Positions 9,189-19,736 of a DNA stretch of 36,632 nt are shown here, one piece after another. The first letter of the stretch is position 1. Each line of letters begins with the position of its first letter. The DNA is from Halicephalobus mephisto (lineage: Eukaryota > Nematoda > Chromadorea > Rhabditida > Panagrolaimidae): contig SWDT01000088.1 of NCBI GenBank assembly GCA_009193035.1, positions 1-36,632 of the forward strand. Reading direction: 5' to 3'. A program made the position numbers and the translations under genes. The notes beneath the pieces were generated by a model. The model was not told the origin of the DNA, made no database searches, and worked only from the letters and a program-made list of their open reading frames with translations.

Positions 9189-10946
9189 TAATGATCCGGG
9201 CCGCAGGTTCACCTACGGCCACCTTGTTACGACTTTTGCCTGGTTCAAGCCAATTACGATTAAATGGATTTAATAACATATACAAGTATATATCATCTCC
9301 TCCATCTTCTCGAATCAACTCAGTTCTAGGCAGCGACGGGCGGTGTGTACAAAAGACAGGGACGTAATCAGCGTAAGCTAATGACTTACACTTACTTGAA
9401 GTTCCTCGTTCACAAAAACAATTACAGTTTTTGATCCCAAATGCGGAATAATTTGACATGTTTAACCAAATTTTTTAATTTAGTTATTATACACACTGCA
9501 ATTTCCATTGTAGCGCGCGTGCGGCCCCGGACAACTAAGGGCATAACAGACCTGTGTTATTGCCAGTTTTCAGGCAATTAATTTGCATATCCATTTATGC
9601 TGTTATATAACATATATTATAATTATATAACAAAATAACCATGTTCTATGCTCGTTCGTTATCGAAATTAACCAGACAGATTACTCCACGAACTAAGAAC
9701 GCCATGCACCACTTTGCACTATATCTTGAAAGATATATCAGTCTGTCATTCATTTTAGTGTCTAGACCGGGTGAGTTTTCCCGTGTTGAGTCAAATTAAG
9801 CCGCAGGCTCCATTTCTGGTGGTGACTTTCCGTCAATCCCTTTAAGTTTCAGTTTTGCAACCATACTCCCCCCGGAACCGAAAGACTTCGTTTCCGGATA
9901 ACTCGTCAAAGTGGCAATAATTTAACCGACACCGACTCGTTAGATGGCATAGTTTACGGTCAGAACTAGGGCGTATCTAATCGCCTTCGATCCTCTGACT
10001 TTCGTTCTTGATTAATGAAAACATTCTTGGTAAATGCTTTCGCTTTAGATAGTCTTGCAAGGGTCCACGAATTTCACCTCTCGCCTTACAATACTTTTAC
10101 CCCCGTTTGTTCCTTTTAATCATTCATTAATATTAAAACCAACAAAACAAATATTAATGTTTTATTATGTTATTCCATGCACAACCATTCAAGCTAAACG
10201 CTTGTTCTAAGCACTCTGATTTACTCAAAGTAACTAATATGTAATTTATAAATAAACTACATATTTTATTACACAAATTATAGTATTGTCAAAAAAACAA
10301 ACCATAATTTTATGTACATTTGCAACTACGAACTTTTTAACCGCAACAGCAATTCAATGCAGTATGAGAGCTGGAATTACCGCGGCTGCTGGCACCAGAC
10401 TTGCCCTCTCATTGATAATCTTTAATGAATTTAAAATTAAACCATTCCAATGTTTTATCCTATAAAGAATAAACTTGTCATTTCACGTCACTACCTCCTC
10501 GTACTGAGAATGGGTAATTTTCGCGCCTGCTGCCTTCCTGTGATGTGAAAGCCGTTTTTAAGGCATTCTCTCCGGAGACGAACCCTAATTCTCCGTTACC
10601 CGGCAACACCATAACCGTTCAATACACGGTTATATAGTTGATAGGGCAGATACAATACGAATTCCATCAGAAATTTATCTGTATGGTAACGCATTATCCA
10701 GAGTAACAAAATCGGGCAAATGCCCATTGGTTTTGTTCTAATAACTGCATTTATTTATAATTATATAAAATAAATATTATTACATGTATTAGCTCCAGAT
10801 TTACCGCAGATATCCATTTATCTTATCCTACCGTATACATTTTAGCTGTTGTAATGAGCTTTGCGCGGTTTCGTGTACTCACATGACTTAGACTGCATGG
10901 CTTAATCTTTGAAATGACCACATCATCAGACAGGGTCAATCAGATA
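9189..10946 (-). rRNA. 18S ribosomal RNA, right arm
   Basis: Mirror of the left 18S, about 1758 bases, on the minus strand. All major conserved segments are present. Lesions at invariant positions on the minus strand include CATGCAGTCTAAG for CATGCATGTCTAAG (about 10885-10897), CATCACAGGAAGG for CATCCAAGGAAGG (about 10534-10546), GAGCATAG for GAGACTAG (about 9645-9652) and GGCGTTCTTAG for GGCCGTTCTTAG (about 9692-9702). Where the left arm is damaged at GAAATTCGTGG, this arm is normal (10066-10076), so the two arms have independent changes. Confidence 0.94.
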
Positions 10947-11052
10947 TTTATCTTATTATAAATAAATAAAATTTATTTATAATTGTATTATAATTTTTTT
11001 TCAATATCACATTGCTTTTTTTCATATGTTGTGTAGTTTACAATTATCCTTC

Positions 11053-11370
11053 TCTAGTAACCGACATAACACATACATCGAACCACTTCTATACTAGTTC
11101 TAACCTTCCATCCACCGCTCTCCAACCCCTCCATCCGGTCGAGTCCGAGAAACGGGCAACGCCACAAGCACATTAGCCGTGCGACTAGGGACGAACGAGC
11201 CAGTGCATGCGCGGCTGCCGAATCAGTGCTAAGGCCCGGCGCATGCCCCGAGAGAAAGTACGGCGGCGGACCGTTGAAATCGTGCCTTTTCTCTCGGGGC
11301 AAGCCAACTGGCAGCCTCGCGCGTGCCCGGAGAGGAAGAAAGGTGCTTGTGCATTTTGTAATTTCGTGCT
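11053..11370 (-). promoter_or_regulatory. Candidate rDNA gene promoter block, right arm
   Basis: Mirror copy of 4850-5165, just upstream (minus strand) of the right-arm 18S. Confidence 0.45.
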
Positions 11371-11374
11371 CTGG

Positions 11375-12165
11375 GGGAAATGGCTGGAGTTTGGGCGGGA
11401 AAGGGGTCTGGGGGTTGAGGGAGACTCGGGGTGGAGGGGTTGAGTAGGTACTAGGGGTACTTCGGGTGGAGGTTGGTCGAGGGGAAAGCAGTGGGGAGGG
11501 AAGCAAAGGGACGAGGGCGGTTTGGAGTGGGACAGGGAAGGGGAAGGAGAGGAAAGTGAGCAGCGGGAGAGGGAGGGGGAAGTGCAGGAGGGAACGGGCA
11601 GAGGGGGGTCGGGTACCTCGGGGTACTTGGGGTACTAGGGGGTTCGTCGAGTTGTTGTCGAGTGGTGGAGAGGGAATAAAGGAGGGAACTGCAGGAGGGG
11701 TGGGGGTGAAGGCAGTTGAGAGGAAGGGACTGGTGAAGAGTATTTTTATTACAAGTCCTAGTTTCAATAAAAGGAAGGCAGGGACAGTGGAGGGCGAGGA
11801 CAAGAGCAAGGAGTACCCGGAGGAGAGGGAGGGGTTGGAGTAGTAAAGGTACGAGGGGTACCGGGGATCGGGGTGAGTGGGGAGGTGGAGCAACCGGAAT
11901 GAGAAGGACACCGAGGGTGGAGGGGTAGGGGACGGGGTACCTGGGGGTACTTCGGGGAACCGATCTCGGGATGACTGGAGTGAGTGTCCGAGTGCAGAAT
12001 AAATGAACAGGGATGGAGTACAGGGTACCTGGGGGTAGGGGGTCGGGGTACTCGGGGTAGTTGTTTGCATTCACCCTCAACATCATCCCTGCTCGAATCG
12101 GACGAGTGGTGTACTACCCCAGGGTGGGGGTACCTGGGGGTCGGGGTACCTCCTCCAAGTCCCCA
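11375..12165 (-). repeat. Pyrimidine-rich tract with repeated GTACCCC motif, right arm
   Basis: Mirror copy of 4065-4848; the plus strand here is purine-rich (GGGGTAC). Same position relative to the minus-strand 18S promoter-like block. Confidence 0.7.
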
Positions 12166-12399
12166 CCGACCACCAATCAAGTCCTCTCTTCGGAACCGTC
12201 TCAACCTCTGCTTTAAGATCATAAACCCATAAATATTTGTATATATAGTATATAAGTATATATAGTATATATGTATATATATAGAGTTGTGGAGGGGTAG
12301 AACATCAATTTACAGAACAAAATTCTTTTTTTCAAACGTCTTCATTTCAACCAATGCAAACAAATTCATCAGTTCAAATCAAGACAACACACAATCCAA

Positions 12400-14062
12400 T
12401 CAAATCACATCTCGTCTAATCCAATTAATTACTAGATATCATCATTATCATCATTTAACAACAATAACATCTAGTAATCAATTGAATCAAACAAGCATAT
12501 GTAATCAGATTCTATACATATGTTTATTTACTGAATAACAGATACTAATAATACATGTAATATCAATGCAAATAACATTCACATTACATCCATTATTAGC
12601 ATCTAAATAACAACTGTTATTCAGTTCATAAACATATGTATACAATCTGATTACATATCTTCATTCCTAACAAGGTTCCACATCTTCATCCATATCAACT
12701 AATTAAAACTCTGTCAATATGAATGAAGATATGGAGTTATCAGGAATGAATGTAATTCAATTGCATTACATATGTTTGGATCACTCTTGTCAATTCTCTA
12801 TCAAAAGTCCAGTTTCAGCGCCACATAAAGTAGATGCTGTCTATTCAGGACAATCAACGAGAGTGATCACAGCCCTGTCAAAGGATCATCGCTGATCCAC
12901 AAAGCGGCAGAAATTAACCCGTCGCTCCAGATCAAACCAGGGCACTTGTGCATCGATCATGCACGTTGTCGCAATGTTACTGAAACGGATATAATTATTA
13001 TTAATATTATTATCATTATTATTATTAACAGTATCTCAGTCAACTGGATAGCTGACTAGATACAGTCAAATTGAACTAATTGCAGTTTACAACCTTCTAT
13101 TAATCAGTCTTCTTCGTGTAGGAGCATCTCCTCAATGCAGAGTCGCCGTATAACTCTGCCTCGAGATGCTCTACTACATATGGCAACTGCTTAATCATAA
13201 GTAGTCGAAGCATAGATGTAGTTGAGGTAATTCCTTTATAAACAGTCCTAGCCGATCCAGCCCCATGATTACTTCATGGACTGTCTAATAAAGGAACCGA
13301 TGTCAACTACATCTACGTCCCGACTAAAGCAGTTCCCGGACACAAAGTTGCCGTGGACTTTGTTCAACAGCATCCATATACAGACCGATTAATGGATACA
13401 GCTATAAACTGCAATTAGTTCCGACTAGGGCGGATTGCTCTCAACTGCCAAGTCCAATATCATTATTATTATCATTAATATTATTATTATTAAGAGCATT
13501 GGGAGTTCAATGAGAACCACCACTCACACCAACCCGAACCCTGTGCATCCAGCCCTGAGATACACGTGTTGACATCATCAATCTCTTTTCGAGGTCGACT
13601 GTTGGTAGTGGTTAATAAGCATTTAGTTTATTATCAGTTATTAAATGTATTATTAATTATTAAAACTGCTTATTAACAGAACCCTTACCAACAACAATGC
13701 CAACAAGGTCCGCAGTTAGTGCTCCGTGATGGAGAGGACCCTGCTATCCTCGTCTCATAACAGAGAACCCAATGCGCAGCAGACAGGAATTGCCGCTAGC
13801 AGTTGATTAATAGGACGATCACTTACATAACTTCAAGTCATTAGTCTCTTGAAGTATGTAGCATCTCCGTCCGACGATTAATGCTGACACCTGAAGCCAT
13901 TAAAGTCGATTAGAAGAGTCGATGGAGATGTAGACACGGAGTAGATAGGAATCGCCGATGATCCTTGTGTTGAAGCAGTATCACAATCTGAAATAATTGA
14001 TTAAAGGTTACTTCAGCTTGCGGCTGTTGTTAATCCTCATTCCAACAAGTAGCCGCATGCTG
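12400..14062. repeat. Array of large imperfect stem-loops in the rDNA spacer, right arm
   Basis: Mirror copy of the left-arm stem-loop array, with the same hairpins in reverse order (for example CTGAATAACAG with CTGTTATTCAG near 12530-12625). The stems have kept their pairing despite base differences between arms. Confidence 0.7.
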
Positions 14063-14344
14063 AAGTATTGTAGACACAGGAGTAGTTATTTGTTTAGACA
14101 AGTCGAGGGGAGTTGCTGCTAGCCTTTGCCAACGGCACTGGCACATACGTGCAGCTCTATTACAGGTGCATTGCCCGCGGACGTAACGGAAAAGAGCATC
14201 GTTCTGGCCCAACGGCGCAACACATACGGCAATAGACATTGCTGCACTACGCTCCAGACCATAAGCGCAAGCCTTGCAACAACTATTTCCCCGTTGCATC
14301 GCTTTTTTGTTAAGGAATCAGGTCCAACGGACCGACTCCATATG

Positions 14345-14610
14345 CCCGTGTTTTTAACGAGCGACCGATATAGACGAAAAACAGCGAACCACTTGCAATC
14401 GTAGTTGCACTGGTTCTAACCGTCTATCGACCGACCAACGAGCCGTCGCATACGCTAGTGCCTGTTGAGTCGGGTAAGGCCGGACGCATGCACCGAGAGA
14501 AACAACGGCAGCCGCCCGTTGGAAGCCGCGCTCGTTCTCTCAGGGCAGGCCAGCTGCCAACCTTACGCCTCTGCGGGCATGTTTTTAAGTGAGGTTGTTC
14601 ACTTTGTAAA
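14345..14610 (-). promoter_or_regulatory. Candidate RNA polymerase I spacer promoter, right arm
   Basis: Mirror copy of the block at 1650-1935, retaining the CTAACCGTCTATCGACCGAC and GTTCACTTTGTAAAA landmarks on the plus strand. It faces the centre, in the same orientation as the minus-strand 18S. Confidence 0.45.
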
Positions 14611-15097
14611 ATTTTTGTTCCGGCCCCCTAGGGGTCTAGAGTTGATTCCATAGGAATCGAGGGTGCTCAGTAAGAGTAACTCATCAGTTTCCACCGGCCG
14701 GGTAGGGGGTACTCCCAGGAAATCCGGGGAAACACACCTTTTTATTAGGAATTTAATGAAAAGGTGTAATTTTTGACTGGAAATCCCCTCTTTTGGGGTT
14801 CCTTGATGCTCGAAATAATTATTTTGAGTAATTTAAGAATGTTCTCGAAGGTCTCGAGGATTAAGGGTGCAAGGGGCTCCTAGGAAATCTAGGGAAATTT
14901 AACAATTTATCAAGGAATATAAGGTGTAGTACTTTTTTTAATAGAAAATATTTTGTTTTAAAACTATTTAATGTCTAAATTTATTATTTTCAGCATCTCC
15001 ACAGTACTCCAGAGCAGTTCAGACTGGGGATAGGGGGTCAGGGTACCTACTCTGAATTACATTAATTAGAAAAATCTCCTTTATAATACATGTAATT

Positions 15098-15313
15098 TTA
15101 TTTGAAAACGAATTTAAATATCAGTAGTGCCCGACCGGCATTAAATGCTTTCGGATCAAGTACTGACTGGAGTAAAGAACCCGACGAGGTTCCAACTGGA
15201 ACACAACGGCGCTTGGCATTTTGTCCATCCACGCCAATCAGCCGTTTAACGTTGCTTTTGTCTGCAACTGAGTGAGAATGATTTGGAAGTGATCTTGATC
15301 GTTCTTTTTTCAT
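15098..15313 (-). other. Conserved spacer island with a 71-codon open frame (right arm)
   Basis: Mirror copy of 956-1171, same length and still open. Not recognised; see the left-arm entry. Confidence 0.25.
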
Positions 15314-15339
15314 CCAATGCTTGTAAAAATTGACTGAAA

Positions 15340-16020
15340 TTATGTTGTTAGTAGATACATTAATGGAGAGACTGTGAAATCTAATAAAAATGGATAAAAA
15401 CCCTCACTTTAATCTAATTAAGTAAATTTAAACTGCAGGTATGACAACATCAACAGCACTTTCAAACAGTTGACTGATTGTTTATTCATGCAGGAGTTGT
15501 AGAACTAAATAAAAATTTAATTTCCAGCTTTATCTGATCTTCTAGAACCAAACGAGTCTCAAGTAATCAACAAGAGTTTCAGTGAGGTAAAATTCTTGGA
15601 TAAGAAGGTCCTGGAATTTCACGAAAATGAGTAAAAGTGCACTTGTTATTTGATTAAATTTCCCTTAGAAATCCATACCCAAGGCTACCAGCAGGAGTTC
15701 CAAACAATAACGATGATCTGTCGATGAACATGTTGATGGAGTGGTTGTGGAATTTAACCGAAATCGGTAGAAATAAATTATTTTTGCTTTCACTGGGTTC
15801 TCTGAAAGGAATTGAGTCTAAATCAACCAAGAGGAACTTCAGACAGTAAGATAAAAAGTCTTTAATAGAGCCACTGATGAAGAAGTTGTGGAATAATTCA
15901 ACAAATAAGTGAAAATCTGTCCCCTCGAGTTTGTAGCCTTCATTAACTGTCTCGAACGATAAACTATGAACTATATTAACAAATGAATTGATGAAAGAAC
16001 TGAAAAATTAGATAAAAATG
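15340..16020 (-). repeat. Degenerate tandem repeats in the rDNA spacer, right arm
   Basis: Mirror copy of the repeats at 245-925. It differs from the left arm by many transitions; near 15992-16012, several cytosines of the left-arm core read as thymine on the equivalent strand. Confidence 0.55.
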
Positions 16021-16266
16021 ACAGAAACACTGCTTTTCCTTCTACTAGTATCTTTGAAAGCATCTGAATCCAAGAAAACTAATAACAATTCTGAACAACT
16101 TGTTGTAGACTGATTTGAGTTCAATAACAAACTCAGGAATAAACATTATGGACAAGTGAAAGCAACTCTTAGTCCCATACAGTAAAATGAGGCTCAAAAG
16201 TAAGTCATTTGCAGCTTAAACTACCTTGATTAAGAGTTCTTGGCTTTTCTGTCAAATGCCACAGAT

Positions 16267-16756
16267 TATCACTAAAATGAGAATAAATCCTGAACCAACT
16301 ACCACATAATCTCAATTATTCCAATAAATTTAATCATTTCTAAACGACCAAAAGTTCTAATTTCCTGTTTTATTCATTTAACAGTCTATTTATCATATTT
16401 ATGATGTACTGACTTGTTCACCCTGTGGTTCAAAGAGTCGCTTTAATAAATATGGCATCTAGAACATTAACTTCAAACATTTCATTTTCATTTCAATAAC
16501 AATTCCAGATGCTGAACTTTTTCCACTGTTTTCAAACGAAAAAATACCATTATCTTTCACTATTATTGCCTTTTGGCAATGGTTCGCTTTAACAAAATTT
16601 CTGACACACTCCATTCCCCTCCTTCCCTCACTCCAATAGTTATGCAATCTACTAGCATAGATATTTAACATAAATATAATTATTTTCAACCACTTGAATC
16701 CAGTGTACTCACTAATCGATTTCGCAGTACTTATTTCGTAATTTTTTTTATTATAA
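16267..16756. other. Gene-free AT-rich stretch after the palindrome
   Basis: AT-rich sequence joining the right arm to the Maverick relic. A 109-codon frame on the minus strand (16459-16788) overlaps the relic protease antisense, has no recognisable domain and is not called. Confidence 0.5.
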
Positions 16757-16990
16757 ATGCTCATTAAAACGTTAAAACCATTGACCAATTACGATATTAC
16801 AAATTTAGCTAAAGAATTAAAAATTAAGAATTTTAGAGGGATATTCATGAGGGATACACTTCCAATGAAGGTTAATGATAAAGAATGTGAAATCTTAAAT
16901 CTTGATGTAAGTAGAAATAGTGACACTCGAACACATAATGATGATATTTATAAAGAGTCTACAACAAATATAATTTCATGTTCTAATTAG
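16757..16990 (+). pseudogene. Maverick/Polinton adenain-type cysteine protease, 5' fragment
   Basis: The 77-codon frame opens with PLTNYDITNLAKELKIKNF, then RGIFMRDTLP and ECEILNLD. This is the N-terminal signature of the adenovirus-type (adenain, C5/C63-like) maturation protease of Polinton/Maverick elements, whose usual text is close to KIKNFRGVFMRDTLP and ECGILNLD followed by a GTHW catalytic-histidine motif. Here the histidine motif has decayed to RTHND and the remaining ~100+ residues with the catalytic cysteine are absent, so it is inactive. It converges on the Cys-rich gene, whose end lies about 80 bases away. Family assignment is from motif memory. Confidence 0.6.
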
Positions 16991-17069
16991 TTAAAAAAAT
17001 AAAAAAGTTTTATTATCGTAAGTGAGGACTTAATGATAAACTTTTCAGAATTAAGTTCTGCCAAATCTT

Positions 17070-18014
17070 TCAGTTTTCGAGCGGCAAGTACAGCTCCCCA
17101 TTCTCAATTGTAGCATAATTTCGTTCGACAATCTCATATATAAAACATGCTTCCAGAAGATTTTTGAGATTAACGTTTATTTTGGTATCAGTACTTTTTC
17201 CAATGATTATACTACCAGTTGCACCAATACCAGTAGCAGTGGCAGCACCGGCTATTGCCCCACCGATAGTGAATTCAATTCCACCGGTAATAATACCTAG
17301 CCCTAAGAAGAGACTTCCAAAAAATATGCCACTGGCAATTGTTGATATACCAATGGCTACACCTGTATGGTTAACTCTTTCTTTATAAGAATAAGTAGTG
17401 AGTAAATAATCACATGCTACAGGTTTTTTACACTTTCTACATTCTTCACATCTTCCACATGATCTGCATTTCTCACATCTTTCGCATATTTTACATTCTC
17501 CACAGGCTATCGGTTGTTCACATGGTTTACCTGCTTTGCATCCTCTGCATGTGTTGCATTTTTGGGATTCTTTGCATGCTTTACACATTCTGCAGGACCC
17601 ACATACTAGACGCTTTGTGCATGCTAGGCATGTTTGACAGGATCCACATGCTTCTCCTCCCTCACATTCATACTTATATACGACGACACAGGCGAATTCG
17701 AGTTTTGATCCATCTTTTTCACTATCGTAACACACGAACTTCCGAGTATCGCCTTCAGAACACAAGTGTCCAACCTCTGTCATCATTCCTTGTATATCAG
17801 TCTTCAGTTTCGTAGAATCACATTGATCTTTAAATTCTTCCAGCCTCTCAATCAACGCTTTAGGATGTACTTTCCTAGTTTTTGACGCACAAAAACTGGC
17901 TTCCTTCTGTTTTTGATCAGTTTTTTTCAATTTATTCAAGATTTTCATAATTCCGTCACTTAACTTTTGGATGCTGACTTTGTTCTTTGGTAGAACTCCG
18001 GGTTGATCGCTCAT
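17070..18014 (-). CDS. Intact intronless Cys-array / Gly-rich membrane-segment protein, unknown function
   Basis: 314 residues from the ATG at 18014 (MSDQPGVLP); an in-frame ATG at 18122 would add 36 residues of unlikely, UTR-like sequence. Residues 10-110 are charged and probably helical, with a few cysteines. Residues 117-201 contain 23 cysteines in ~85 residues, mostly as CGxCxxCxxC steps, resembling a stacked zinc-binding or disulfide array. Residues 216-272 form a glycine/alanine-rich hydrophobic segment (GVAIGISTIASGIFFGSLF onward) long enough for a two-helix membrane hairpin, reminiscent of glycine-zipper or apolipoprotein-L-like segments. There is no signal peptide. A minus-strand AATAAA lies about 60 bases past the stop (around 17009-17014). 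It sits among broken Maverick genes yet has no stop or frameshift, so it may be element cargo or a host gene. No family is named with confidence. Confidence 0.65.
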   Translation of the reverse strand: MSDQPGVLPKNKVSIQKLSDGIMKILNKLKKTDQKQKEASFCASKTRKVHPKALIERLEEFKDQCDSTKLKTDIQGMMTEVGHLCSEGDTRKFVCYDSEKDGSKLEFACVVVYKYECEGGEACGSCQTCLACTKRLVCGSCRMCKACKESQKCNTCRGCKAGKPCEQPIACGECKICERCEKCRSCGRCEECRKCKKPVACDYLLTTYSYKERVNHTGVAIGISTIASGIFFGSLFLGLGIITGGIEFTIGGAIAGAATATGIGATGSIIIGKSTDTKINVNLKNLLEACFIYEIVERNYATIENGELYLPLEN

Positions 18015-18563
18015 ATTGCTATTTGTATTTCTTGATTTCAAACTAAAAATGAAACTATTTACTGTAGCATAAGTGATCCTAGAAATATCACATAAAAGAT
18101 TTTTTAGAATACACACGCTCAAAAATTAAGAATGACAAGAAGGTCAAGTCAGTAAATAATAAAGTAAAATAAAAACGCAATTAAAATAACAAGTTACTCA
18201 CATAAAATGAAAGAAAATAAAGACTGACTAGGAAGGAAAATTGTTCCCCTATAAAAATTGTTTTTGTGGAAAAAAATCGAGGGTGTGCAATATTTAATTG
18301 ATAAAACCTTTACGTTTCGTTAAGATAATTCATTTTTATCTTGTTATTCAGTGATATTTTTAGCGATGAACATTATTTCATTGAAATGAGAGGAAAATTC
18401 GTTGATAATCATGAGAAATTTTCTCACACATTCTATTTTAGAGGGAAATAATCATGAAAATTTTATTACCTAGCAAATGACTGTTTTAATTTTACAACTA
18501 TCATCAAACGATTTAATTTTTGAGTATTCTTTTCCTCGAGAATTTTTATATAAGAATTTTTAA
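18015..18563. other. Gene-free AT-rich stretch
   Basis: Low-complexity AT-rich sequence between the Cys-array gene (whose promoter should lie here, on the minus strand) and the next relic fragment. No TATA box or coding signal stands out. Confidence 0.4.
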
Positions 18564-19029
18564 GTAGGAGTTATAAAATTAGATGGTTATTTAGAAATTA
18601 AGAGTAAAATAAATAAAAATGATCAAAATAATAATGACGAGGAAAAAAATAAATCCTCAACTAATAATATCGATAATATTTTTATTACATGTAATTTGAT
18701 TGAAGATTATTACATTAATAAAAAGATGTTAAAGTCAATCTATAAATTTAGACCTAATGATGAAATCGAAATAGAACCCAGAAATATTATTTATCATGAA
18801 GTAACCAACAGACCAAATAAAATAAATTTAAAATTGGTAGATATCAACAATTATTTAATTGATTTTAAGAATGTAAATATTTTTATTGAATTGGATTTGA
18901 AAGAAGTATCCAACAAAGTTGAATGAAAACTTCAAAGAAGTTGAGTATCATAAGGAAACTTTATTATTTTCGGTATATGGAGGAATTATCTTAAATCCAG
19001 AACCTGTTACATTTTTCCCTACTAAGTAA
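18564..19029 (+). pseudogene. Probable Maverick/Polinton structural-protein 3' fragment, frameshifted
   Basis: Open from just after a stop at 18561 to 18926 without a fitting start. It includes IRYH-like polar text, then INLKLVDINNYLIDFKNVNI and FIELDLK, which resembles the LVD-x-N/D-G-x-IDFNG ending typical of a Polinton structural protein. After a stop at 18926, a second frame (NENFKEVEYHKETLLFSVYG onward) continues to a stop at 19029, consistent with one frameshift in an older reading frame. Assigned by resemblance and by the neighbouring protease relic; no capsid fold can be confirmed from sequence alone. Confidence 0.35.
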
Positions 19030-19049
19030 TTGATAAATTCTTTTTTTTG

Positions 19050-19214
19050 TTAATTTCTTTTTCTAGGTTTTTTTGATAAGACTTTATTTTCGTCTTTATT
19101 CGATTTTTTAATTATTTCATCATAATCATTAATCGATGGCTTACTCTCCTCTTGATTCTTATCATCATGGACTTTGATCAGCTTGATTTTATTATTAATA
19201 TTTTTATCTATAGT
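19050..19214 (-). pseudogene. Lysine-rich ORF fragment ending in a basic tail
   Basis: A 54-codon open stretch without a start, highly charged, ending KVLSKKPRKRN and a stop. The tail looks like a nuclear localisation or DNA-binding signal. It lies inside the Maverick relic and is convergent with the fragment before it. It could be the end of any element protein; not identified. Confidence 0.25.
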
Positions 19215-19275
19215 TTATCTTTATTATTTTTTTCAGTCACCGAAAATACCAACACCATTTATTATTTTAAATTTT

Positions 19276-19736
19276 TTAACTCTTATTTAATGAAAGAACA
19301 GATAAAAAGTTAGAAATGAAACCTCTTAAAATTAAAAGAATGTCAAATTTAACTATTTTCCCAGTTGGAGTTGATTCTTCGTCTTCAATCATAACTAATT
19401 TTCTTCTATTTTGTTTCCTTTTACTTAAAGAAAACCGTGGTGATACAACATAAATCAAAGATCTAGCAATAAATACATAAATTAGTGTCGAAGCAATTGT
19501 TACATAAATTCTCCAATACTTCAAGTAATAAGAATCGAATAAACTATCCAAATCGTTTAGGATTTCATGAGGAATCACCAAATTCTGCTCATTCTCTTTT
19601 AATTCCACTTCGGCATTTGACATTTGCCTCATCTCATTTAGTAATTCTTTCTCAATGTTCTCAATGCCAGTTTTCGCATCATCGAAGATATGTTCTTTAA
19701 AAATCAATTTATTTTTCAAAAACCTCAATTCATAAT
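19276..19736 (-). pseudogene. C-terminal fragment of a single-pass membrane protein, possible Maverick envelope/fusogen remnant
   Basis: About 150 codons with no usable ATG. The order is: a charged heptad-like stretch (GIENIEKELLNEMRQM and beyond), a hydrophobic membrane anchor (IYVTIASTLIYVFIARSLIY), then a basic cytoplasmic-type tail. This order matches the membrane-proximal end of a class of viral envelope proteins, and some nematode Mavericks carry such genes, but no fusion peptide or ectodomain is present and the family is not proven. On the minus strand the frame stays open upstream into the probable LTR, to about 19875, and the missing N-terminal part is not found beyond the LTR. Confidence 0.35.

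Larger units (their letters stand above)
8173..16266 (-). repeat. Right arm of giant rDNA inverted repeat
   Basis: Reverse complement of 1-8030, carrying the same rRNA unit on the minus strand so that the two units converge tail to tail. After 16266 the sequence passes into ordinary AT-rich sequence; whether the left arm also ends there cannot be seen because the window starts at that exact point. Confidence 0.95.

Noticed and set aside
1..16266. Ciliate-type palindromic rDNA minichromosome
   Set aside because: Units converge instead of diverging, no telomere repeats are seen, and the right arm continues into ordinary chromosomal sequence.
16459..16788. 109-codon minus-strand frame
   Set aside because: Overlaps the protease relic antisense, no domain, no splice or promoter support.
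17164..17815. Plus-strand frames of 74 and 133 codons
   Set aside because: Antisense to the Cys-array gene; their Met/Cys/Ile/His-rich text is the complement of the CxxC repeats.
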